Position numbers and translations under genes: made by a program
NCBI GenBank assembly: GCA_946480125.1
Contig: CAMLIY010000244.1
Location: 1-5,026 of the forward strand
Direction of reading: 5' to 3'
DNA length: 5,026 nucleotides
DNA from: an uncultured Asticcacaulis sp.
GTDB taxonomy: Bacteria > Pseudomonadota > Alphaproteobacteria > Caulobacterales > Caulobacteraceae
In this document: piece by piece, positions 1-5,026 of the stretch
Layout: the number at the start of each line of letters is the position of its first letter
How positions within the stretch are numbered: position 1 is the stretch's first letter
The notes under the pieces: generated by a model
What the model saw: only the letters and a program-made list of their open reading frames with translations
Database searches by the model: none
Told to the model about the DNA's origin: nothing

Positions 1-372
1 GCCAAATCGATCCGCCTGACCGCAGACCGGACCACGATCAATGCTGACGGTCAGGATATCGCTATCCTGAAAGCTGAAGTGCTCGATGCCCGCGGCCGCC
101 ATATCCCGACCGCTAACCAGAAGCTCACCTTCAAGGTGAGCGGCGTCGGCGCCCTGATCGGTGTTGGCAACGGCGACCCGAACTGTCTGGAAAGCGACAA
201 GGGCTCTGAGCGATCGCTTTATAATGGCCTGGCCCAGTTGATCGTGCAGTCACAGAAAAAGCCCGGCCTGATCACAGTCGAGGCCTTTGCCGATGGCGGT
301 GTCAAGGCGGCTCAGATTGAGTTGAAAGCCGCGGTGGCCATCGGCCGGCCAGGCGTTCCGCTGGCAAGCTGA
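1..372 (+). CDS. Glycoside hydrolase family 2 (beta-galactosidase-type) protein, C-terminal fragment
   Basis: The reading frame is open from the first base and ends at TGA 370-372, followed at once by an in-frame TAA (373-375). The window therefore holds the last 123 residues; the start and the catalytic TIM barrel lie to the left. The visible part is an immunoglobulin-like beta-sandwich. It opens with an IRLTADRTTINADGQD-type strand, continues with DARGRHIPTANQKLTFKVSG, and carries the motif GNGDPNCLESDKGSERS followed by YNGLAQLIVQS and a GLITVEAFADG strand. The GNGDP...E.DKG...FNG-type segment is characteristic of the last domain of GH2 beta-galactosidases, where it packs beside the catalytic region. 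The full enzyme would be expected to hydrolyse terminal beta-galactosides, but other GH2 activities such as beta-glucuronidase cannot be excluded from this piece. The gene converges on the dehydrogenase at 464-1480, so it belongs to a different transcription unit from the other three genes. Confidence 0.85.
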   Translation, partial: AKSIRLTADRTTINADGQDIAILKAEVLDARGRHIPTANQKLTFKVSGVGALIGVGNGDPNCLESDKGSERSLYNGLAQLIVQSQKKPGLITVEAFADGGVKAAQIELKAAVAIGRPGVPLAS

Positions 373-378
373 TAAAAA

Positions 379-415
379 AAGAAGCGATAGACCTGCCGGA
401 GGTTTACCGCTTCTT
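379..415. terminator. Bidirectional intrinsic terminator between convergent genes
   Basis: Arms 379-394 and 400-415 pair over 16 positions around the 5-nt loop GCCGG. The outer 8 bp (AAGAAGCG with CGCTTCTT) are perfect; there is one A.C mismatch (387/407) and one G.T pair (390/404). Read leftwards, the stem is followed by a run of T (complement of the A-run 374-380), the classic form for ending the dehydrogenase transcript. Read rightwards, it is followed by the weaker CTATTT. It starts 7 nt after the stop of the GH2 gene and lies 48 nt beyond the stop of the dehydrogenase, so it probably serves both. Confidence 0.8.
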
Positions 416-463
416 CTATTTCTAGCGCAGGTCAGGCTTTGACCGCGCTACGTTCATGCACAG

Positions 464-1480
464 TCAGAATGTGGCGATGGCTTTCAGGACCGAGCCTTGA
501 TTTGCCATGAGATCAGTGATCATTGTCGGTGTATCCATCAGATCAAAATTATGAGTCTGTAGCATGTCGCTGGGTATGGCGCCGGATCGCAGCTTCTCAA
601 TGACATATTCAAAATCCTCACGCGTCGCATTCCGGCTACCCAACAGAGTCGTTTCTCTCTTGTGAAACTCCGGATCGGAAAAGGAAATGGCGTCCTTCAC
701 AACACTTACGAGGACATAACGGCCGCCATGAGCCACATACGAGAAGCCTTTTTCGATGGCCTTGCCATTGCCGGTCGCATCGAACACGACATCGAAAAAC
801 TCACCGTTCGACCGGGTCTTCAGAAATTCTTCGAGCCTGTCATCAACCTGTCCCACATATTCGATGCCAACCTTATCACGCGCATAGCTGAGACGGTCAG
901 CGCTTGTATCAATCAGAGTGACGTCTGCGCCGGCAAACTGGCAGAACAAAGCCACGCCGACCCCAATAGGGCCCGCGCCGACGACCAGCACTTGATCTTC
1001 CTTTGTCGTTTGACCGCGACGGACCGCATGCGCACCCACTGAAAGAAACTCGACCATAGCCGCCTGGTCTGGCGTCAATCCGTCGACCGGGATGATGGCT
1101 TCTGCCGGCACACAAATGAATTCCGTCATGCCTCCATCGACATGAACCCCAAGGACTTTTATGTTGACGCAACAATTCGGCTTGCTTTTCCGGCACGCAA
1201 TACATTGTCCGCACGGTATATAGGGATTAATTGTCACAAGTTGGCCCATCTTCACTGTGGCCCCTTCGTCAACTTCAGTGACTTCCCCAGCCAGCTCGTG
1301 ACCCATAATACGAGGATAGTCCAGGAACGGCTGATTGCCGGCAAAGATATGATAGTCCGTACCGCAAAGTCCCACCCGGCGAATTCGGATCATGACCTCT
1401 CCCGCTTTACGTATGGGTAAAGGCCTTTCTTCAATTTCTAGGGAGAAAGGTCTATCGCACACTATGGCTTTCATAAGCAT
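464..1480 (-). CDS. Zinc-dependent medium-chain dehydrogenase, L-galactonate 5-dehydrogenase (LgoD/YjjN)-like
   Basis: Complete 338-residue protein, the usual length for this family. The N-terminal GroES-like catalytic domain carries the catalytic zinc ligands C39 (GLCGTD), H61/E62 (MGHE) and probably E144. The structural zinc site is C90, C93, C96 and C104 in CGQCIACRKSKPNCC. The Rossmann domain has GAGPIG at 168-173, and D191 at the end of the next strand favours NAD+ over NADP+. As I recall E. coli LgoD (YjjN), similarity runs the whole length, including GNQPF..YPR..GHE, the NCC/VIGVH region and SDPEFHK-ETT--GSRNAT. LgoD oxidises L-galactonate at C5 to D-tagaturonate in the cytoplasm. Related enzymes use L-gulonate or other polyols, so the exact substrate is inference. 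Met3 (codon at 1472-1474) is an alternative and perhaps better start, because it sits 6 nt after an ACGAAG element and matches the usual MKA- beginning. GC content is visibly lower than in the neighbouring glycosidase genes. No partner gene lies immediately downstream. Confidence 0.88.
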   Translation of the reverse strand: MLMKAIVCDRPFSLEIEERPLPIRKAGEVMIRIRRVGLCGTDYHIFAGNQPFLDYPRIMGHELAGEVTEVDEGATVKMGQLVTINPYIPCGQCIACRKSKPNCCVNIKVLGVHVDGGMTEFICVPAEAIIPVDGLTPDQAAMVEFLSVGAHAVRRGQTTKEDQVLVVGAGPIGVGVALFCQFAGADVTLIDTSADRLSYARDKVGIEYVGQVDDRLEEFLKTRSNGEFFDVVFDATGNGKAIEKGFSYVAHGGRYVLVSVVKDAISFSDPEFHKRETTLLGSRNATREDFEYVIEKLRSGAIPSDMLQTHNFDLMDTPTMITDLMANQGSVLKAIATF

Positions 1481-1510
1481 CTTCGTTTCGTATTAATGCA
1501 CTAAATATCG

Positions 1511-1539
1511 TATATAACATTCGCTATCATATATGACAG
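1511..1539 (-). promoter_or_regulatory. Candidate sigma-70-type promoter of the dehydrogenase gene, with internal palindrome
   Basis: Reading leftwards, CTGTCA (1534-1539; 4 of 6 matches to TTGACA) is followed after 17 nt by TATATA (1511-1516), preceded by TGT in the manner of an extended -10. Transcription would begin near 1504, giving a leader of about 25 nt before the start codon. The perfect 10-bp palindrome TCATATATGA (1527-1536) lies between and over these elements, where a repressor could block RNA polymerase. The match is by eye only; the AT-rich stretch offers other possible -10 boxes. Confidence 0.4.
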
Positions 1540-1562
1540 ATTGTCTGCAAGGCATATGACTT
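1535..1562. promoter_or_regulatory. Possible operator region upstream of the dehydrogenase
   Basis: Two further inverted repeats sit just upstream of the candidate promoter: GACA-GAT-TGTC at 1535-1545, and the 14-bp imperfect palindrome AAGGCATATGACTT at 1549-1562. Together with TCATATATGA (1527-1536) they make a cluster of dyads of the size expected for a dimeric regulator of the GntR or LacI type. Sugar-acid dehydrogenase genes are commonly controlled by GntR proteins, but no regulator gene is in the window and the assignment is inference. Confidence 0.3.
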
Positions 1563-1673
1563 AAACGAATGCGGGCTTACCTCGCTTAGACTGAAGAATT
1601 TATCTGTAAATCGAAGATTTGAACCTCATGTTCGTTCGGTGACAGACAAGGTCAGGTAAGCGGAAAATGCTCC

Positions 1674-1722
1674 CAAAAACATACAGCGTGGCCGTCTCTT
1701 TCAGACGCGGGAGACGGCCACG
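1674..1722 (-). terminator. Intrinsic terminator downstream of the GH42 gene
   Basis: A perfect 12-bp GC-rich inverted repeat (1687-1698 pairing with 1711-1722, CGTGGCCGTCTC and its complement) surrounds a 12-nt loop and begins 7 nt past the GH42 stop codon. Read leftwards, it is followed after 8 nt by TTTTT (complement of 1674-1678). The T-run is short and slightly displaced, but position and stem strength fit a factor-independent terminator closing the fucosidase-GH42 operon. Confidence 0.7.
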
Positions 1723-1729
1723 TGGCGGC

Positions 1730-3781
1730 CTATTGCAGGACGTCGGCGCCCAGAGGTTCCAGCCTCAGCGTATCTTTCCATTTCTGGCCGGAAATAACGG
1801 CTGTCTTTTCGCCCGATATGGCGATGTCCTTCGCTTCGTTGGTGGTGTTGACATAGAGCGTGCGGCCGTCGACGACGCGGGCATAGACGCCTTCCGGCGT
1901 CTTCGGTCCCGGCGTGATATGCAACTGCGCATAGAGGCTGCGATAGAGCGGCTGCATGATCGAGGGCTGGGCCGGGGTGGCGACATAGATCGCCTGCCCC
2001 TTGCCGAATTTATTGACCGTAATAACCGGCGGCGAGCCGTCAACATTCGAGAAGCGCGCCATCACCTTGGCGGTGGAGGGCTCCAGAACTTCGTAGAAAT
2101 TGATCGTGCTGGAGAAATCGGTATCGCCGATCTTGCCGGTGAGCGGCGTATCGGTGCGGTAGAACTCATTGGTTTTCAGACCAAAGGCATCAGACAAACG
2201 GCCCGGCAGAGGGGTATTGAACCACTGATTATGCTCATCCACCTTGGCCGAAAAGGCCGTCATGATGACCGTACCGCCGGCCTTGACATAGTTGCGAATG
2301 GCGTCGGCAGAGGCCTGATCCATCAGGTAGTCACCCGGCACCACCACCAGTTTGTAACGGCTCAGGTCTTCGTGGCCGATATTGATGACGGCCGTATCGA
2401 TATTGTCATTGAAGATCGGCGAGAAGGCGTTGTGTTCCTGGGTCAGGTAGGGCGTGGTGATATATTGCTTGACCGTATTCGACCAGCTGACCGGCTCCGA
2501 GGCCACGCGGCTCTCAAACGAATAGGCGAAGGCCACCTCCGGCTTGAGATCGCGCGGGAAGCCGAGCTTTTCGAGCTTTTTGAACTCCGACGCCATACGG
2601 CCCCACTCGTCCAGCTTCCATGACGGCGTATTGTCGTGATCGACCAGGCCGAACAGCGCCTGTTCTTCGCCGCCCTGATGGCTGTTGAAGGTCCAGGCCA
2701 GGGCCGCCTGCCCGCCATTGATCAGGCCGAAATAGGCCCACATGCGCGACTTGCCCTTTTGACCGTAATAGCCGCCGCCGCCCGCCTGAAATTCGTTGAA
2801 CCATACCGGTGTCGGCAAGGCGCCTTTCATCATCAGGGTTTCAAAGGCGCCGCCGATCGGCTCGCCGGCATAATAGCCAAAGGCGCCGTAATTGACATAA
2901 TCCTTGTAGGTCGACAGGTAATCGAAGCCCTTGCGTCCGCTGGAGTCCCACAGATTGGAAATCGCCGGCTTATCGGGCACGTTCTTCTGGCGGATCGCAT
3001 CGAGATCCTTCAGCACGCCAACCGTGACATCCGACCAGTAACGATGCAGATCAAGGAAACGCTCGAACGGACCAGGCCCGTCACCATAGGGGATATCGAC
3101 CTGATCCCAGTCGCTGATGCGGCGCGACCAGCGCTGCGTCGCCCAGGCCTTGTTGAGCGTCGGCAGGTCGCCATAGCGGGCCTTGAGCCAGACGATGAAG
3201 CGCTGGCGGTCAGCTTCGGAATAGGACATGAAGCCATTGCCGATTTCGTTATCGAAACCGATGGCATAGAGGGCCGGATGTTTGGCGTAATGCTGGGTGA
3301 GATGATCGGCGAAATCCTTCACCAGACGCTGGTAATCGGGATCGCTGATATTATCCATATAGCGTTCGGCGGGATTGAGCTTGGTGCCATTTTGCGCGGT
3401 CAGGTTCACGCCCGGATATTTATGGTGCAGCCAGATCGGCGCCGGCAGGCCGGATATATCCAGCAGCACCTTGATGCCATTGGCGTGCATTTCATCCATG
3501 ATGGCGTCGAACGCCTTGAAATCATAAACACCTTCGGCGGGTTCGAAATAATCCCAAGACAGATCGCCCATTCTGACGACCGTAAAACCGGCCTTCTTCA
3601 TCAAGGCGATATCCTTGTGAATCTCTTCCGGAGTGCGATCGACCGGCTGATAGCAGGTGCCGATAAACAGCTGGCCGGCGCCAGGCCAATTCGGATGGCC
3701 AGCCTGACCTTGCGCTTGCGCCACGCCGGTGACCGCCGCCAGCATGACGGCGGTGCTGATAAGAAGGGCTTTGAGCTTCAT
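1730..3781 (-). CDS. Exported GH42 beta-galactosidase
   Basis: The protein is 683 residues, counted from the ATG at 3779-3781. That start is chosen because it opens a clear Sec signal peptide (MKLKALLISTAVMLAAVTGVAQA, residues 1-23, probable cleavage after AQA). The frame stays open 32 codons further to 3877, but that would bury the signal and overlap the fucosidase stop. The mature protein starts with a GH42 TIM barrel (about 35-400): YQPVDRTPEEIHKDIALMKKAG, then SWDYFEPAEGVYDF, the acid/base glutamate E179 in GFDNEIGN, and the likely nucleophile E330 in WFNEFQAG. A glutamine-amidotransferase-like trimerisation domain follows (about 412-620, with KLVVVPGDYLMD and NYVKAGGTVIM), then a short C-terminal beta domain ending DTLRLEPLGADVLQ. 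It should remove terminal beta-galactosyl residues, here in the periplasm or outside the cell. It lies 73 nt downstream of the GH29 gene, in the same direction. The ribosome binding site is weak (CGGGA about 10 nt upstream). Family call is firm; the exact linkage is unknown. Confidence 0.9.
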   Translation of the reverse strand: MKLKALLISTAVMLAAVTGVAQAQGQAGHPNWPGAGQLFIGTCYQPVDRTPEEIHKDIALMKKAGFTVVRMGDLSWDYFEPAEGVYDFKAFDAIMDEMHANGIKVLLDISGLPAPIWLHHKYPGVNLTAQNGTKLNPAERYMDNISDPDYQRLVKDFADHLTQHYAKHPALYAIGFDNEIGNGFMSYSEADRQRFIVWLKARYGDLPTLNKAWATQRWSRRISDWDQVDIPYGDGPGPFERFLDLHRYWSDVTVGVLKDLDAIRQKNVPDKPAISNLWDSSGRKGFDYLSTYKDYVNYGAFGYYAGEPIGGAFETLMMKGALPTPVWFNEFQAGGGGYYGQKGKSRMWAYFGLINGGQAALAWTFNSHQGGEEQALFGLVDHDNTPSWKLDEWGRMASEFKKLEKLGFPRDLKPEVAFAYSFESRVASEPVSWSNTVKQYITTPYLTQEHNAFSPIFNDNIDTAVINIGHEDLSRYKLVVVPGDYLMDQASADAIRNYVKAGGTVIMTAFSAKVDEHNQWFNTPLPGRLSDAFGLKTNEFYRTDTPLTGKIGDTDFSSTINFYEVLEPSTAKVMARFSNVDGSPPVITVNKFGKGQAIYVATPAQPSIMQPLYRSLYAQLHITPGPKTPEGVYARVVDGRTLYVNTTNEAKDIAISGEKTAVISGQKWKDTLRLEPLGADVLQ

Positions 3782-3806
3782 GATGGAAAAATCCCGCGAA
3801 AATACC

Positions 3807-3828
3807 CTGCGGTGGATAATCGCCGCAG
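3807..3828 (-). other. Small hairpin between the fucosidase and GH42 genes
   Basis: CTGCGG (3807-3812) and CCGCAG (3823-3828) form a perfect 6-bp stem with a 10-nt loop within the 73-nt gap. Read leftwards it is followed by GTATTTTCG, with only a short T-run, so it is at best a weak terminator. It could also be an mRNA-stability or processing element that sets the ratio of the two enzymes. It may be chance in GC-rich DNA. Confidence 0.3.
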
Positions 3829-3854
3829 ATTGAAGACGAAAAGAGCGCGCCGTA

Positions 3855-5026
3855 TCAGGCCCGCAAAGTGATCTCAAAGGCGCTGGAATGGCGCGTGGGC
3901 AGGGAGGCCGGCAAATCGATGATCAGGGCGTCGGCGGTCTGGCGGAAGGTCAGGGCTTTCTTCGCGCCCAGAAGCCTGACGCCGCGCACCTTCGCCGCCT
4001 GCCCCTTAAGGCCCAGCGCTTTGACCGTGACGCTCTGCGATGGCTCGCCCAGGGTAATGGCGTAAAGCGTATTGCCGCGGGTGGTGAAGCGGATATCCTG
4101 CGCGGTATAGGCGTTATTCTCCTGGAAAGCGCCGTCAACCGTCTCGGATGGTCCCTCGCCGTAGGTGTGCCACGGCCGCGTGCCGTGAATGGCGGCGCCA
4201 TTGACCTTCATCCACGCCGCCAGTTCATCGAGCAGGGTCTGGGATTCGGGCGGCAGGCTGCCATCGGGATAAAGCACGACATTGAGCAGGAGATTGCCGT
4301 TTTTGCTGACGATGTCGGTCAGCATATTAATGACCTGGGGCGCGGTCTTGTAAGTATAGTTGTCGCTATAGTACCAGTCGCCGTTCGAGGTGTCGGTCTG
4401 CCACGGCCGCGGATTGATGCCCTTGAGCACGCCGCGCTCGACGTCCTGCACGCACGCCTTGGCATGGAACTCGCCAGAGCCCAGGTCCTTGCAGTTATAC
4501 ACCGCCTGCACCGCGCCTTTTTTGTCCACGCTGCCATTATAGAGGTGCGCCACCAGTGAACGGCCGACCACGCCGAACGGCAGCCCGCCATCGGAATAGA
4601 GCAGATCGGGCTTGTAGGAGTCGATCAGGTCGCTGATCCGGTTATACCATAGCTGATGATAGGCCGGATCGGTGGTATACCAGCTCTTGCCATCGCCACG
4701 GTATTCCTCACCCTTATTGTCATGATACAGATCGACAAATTTCGGGTCGGCGCCGTCGTAATTGACGCCCATCTTGGGCCAGAAGCGATCAAACTGATGG
4801 CTGGTATAGAACCAGTTATGGCTGGCGCCGAGATGTTCCGACACGCCGAAATGCAGGCCGCGCTTGCGGGCCGCCTTGCTCCATTCGCCCACCACATCGC
4901 GCTTCGGCCCCATCTTGACGGCGTTCCAGCCATGCAGTTTGGAATCCCACAGGTCGAAATTGTCGTGGTGAACGCCCATGCTGACGAAATACTTGGCGCC
5001 GGCGGCCACATACTTGTCCATCAGGG
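3855..5026 (-). CDS. GH29 alpha-L-fucosidase, C-terminal part (N-terminus beyond the window)
   Basis: The frame is open through the right edge. The in-window ATG at 5019-5021 is internal, since the frame continues upstream with a Leu codon and GH29 proteins have roughly 100 more residues before this point. Counting from that Met, the catalytic barrel shows AGAKYFVSMGVHHDNFDLWDS (residues 7-27; the HHD pocket), KMGPKRDVVGEW, HFGVSEHLGASHNWF, and PDLLYSDGG, where D144 is the expected nucleophile. Next come DVERG (E195, a conserved glutamate worth considering as acid/base), RPWQTDTSNGDW, and DIVSKNGNLLLNV. A C-terminal beta-sandwich starts near residue 280 (GTRPWHTYGEGPS) and includes TAQDIRFTTRGNTLYA. 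The enzyme hydrolyses terminal alpha-L-fucose with retention. It ends at TGA 3855-3857, 73 nt before the GH42 start, so the two are probably co-transcribed. Any signal peptide lies outside the window, but export is likely given its partner. Confidence 0.95.
   Translation of the reverse strand, partial: LMDKYVAAGAKYFVSMGVHHDNFDLWDSKLHGWNAVKMGPKRDVVGEWSKAARKRGLHFGVSEHLGASHNWFYTSHQFDRFWPKMGVNYDGADPKFVDLYHDNKGEEYRGDGKSWYTTDPAYHQLWYNRISDLIDSYKPDLLYSDGGLPFGVVGRSLVAHLYNGSVDKKGAVQAVYNCKDLGSGEFHAKACVQDVERGVLKGINPRPWQTDTSNGDWYYSDNYTYKTAPQVINMLTDIVSKNGNLLLNVVLYPDGSLPPESQTLLDELAAWMKVNGAAIHGTRPWHTYGEGPSETVDGAFQENNAYTAQDIRFTTRGNTLYAITLGEPSQSVTVKALGLKGQAAKVRGVRLLGAKKALTFRQTADALIIDLPASLPTRHSSAFEITLRA

Larger units (their letters stand above)
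1481..1729. other. 249-nt intergenic region between the dehydrogenase and GH42 genes
   Basis: The left part (about 1495-1565) is AT-rich and holds the promoter and dyads described separately. The middle (about 1566-1675) contains only a small AAATC-GAA-GATTT repeat at 1608-1620 and no convincing gene or RNA. The right part holds the terminator hairpin of the GH42 gene. Because that terminator separates the two leftward genes, the dehydrogenase is probably transcribed on its own and not as the tail of the glycosidase operon. Confidence 0.6.

Noticed and set aside
79..372. Separate small gene starting at GTG 79
   Set aside because: The frame is open to position 1 and the residues before 79 continue the same beta-sandwich domain, so this is the tail of a larger GH2 gene.
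662..1420. Plus-strand frames at 662-1042 and 1142-1420 opposite the dehydrogenase
   Set aside because: They lie entirely within a well-supported dehydrogenase gene and show no recognisable protein features.
2818..2827. Palindrome AAGGCGCCTT inside the GH42 gene
   Set aside because: A single short palindrome within coding sequence, with no second copy or context suggesting function.
1667..3871. Long plus-strand open frames (1667-2623 and 2636-3871) opposite the GH42 gene
   Set aside because: They are antisense shadows of a high-GC coding gene. Their translations show no recognisable domain and are rich in Arg, Gly, Ile and Asp as expected from reverse reading, while the minus-strand frame has clear catalytic motifs throughout.
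3782..3877. N-terminal extension of the GH42 protein starting at 3877
   Set aside because: The extra 32 residues would place the signal peptide internally and overlap the fucosidase stop codon; the start at 3781 gives a canonical exported protein.
3888..4559. Plus-strand frame of 223 residues opposite the GH29 gene
   Set aside because: Antisense shadow of the fucosidase; no family motif, and the minus strand is unambiguously GH29.

Overview
The window looks like part of a carbohydrate-utilisation locus from a moderately GC-rich proteobacterium. An alphaproteobacterium of the Caulobacterales or Sphingomonadales type, such as an Asticcacaulis-like organism, would fit the style of the fucosidase and of the Sec signal peptide. 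That placement is inferred from general family resemblance, not from a search.

Layout, left to right. Positions 1-372 (+) are the C-terminal end of a glycoside hydrolase family 2 (beta-galactosidase-type) enzyme. A strong hairpin at 379-415 probably terminates transcription from both sides. Positions 464-1480 (-) are a complete zinc-dependent medium-chain dehydrogenase that closely resembles L-galactonate 5-dehydrogenase (LgoD/YjjN). The 249-nt gap at 1481-1729 holds an AT-rich promoter/operator-like region for the dehydrogenase and a GC-rich terminator hairpin for the gene on its right. Positions 1730-3781 (-) are a complete exported GH42 beta-galactosidase. Positions 3855-5026 (-) are the C-terminal part of a GH29 alpha-L-fucosidase that runs off the right edge.

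The fucosidase and GH42 genes are co-directional, 73 nt apart, and followed by a terminator, so they probably form the end of one operon. Together with the GH2 enzyme they suggest stepwise removal of terminal alpha-L-fucose and then beta-galactose from a fucosylated plant or algal glycan. Fucosylated xyloglucan side chains are one candidate. The dehydrogenase could act on a sugar acid (L-galactonate, or perhaps its 6-deoxy form L-fuconate) made downstream of such glycans. It has its own promoter-like region and a visibly lower GC content, so it may be separately regulated or separately acquired.

I saw no mobile element, CRISPR array, tRNA or rRNA, and no clear evidence of an undescribed system. 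The most useful leads are the LgoD-like gene inside a fucosidase/galactosidase locus, the exported form of a usually cytoplasmic enzyme family, and the palindromes over the dehydrogenase promoter.
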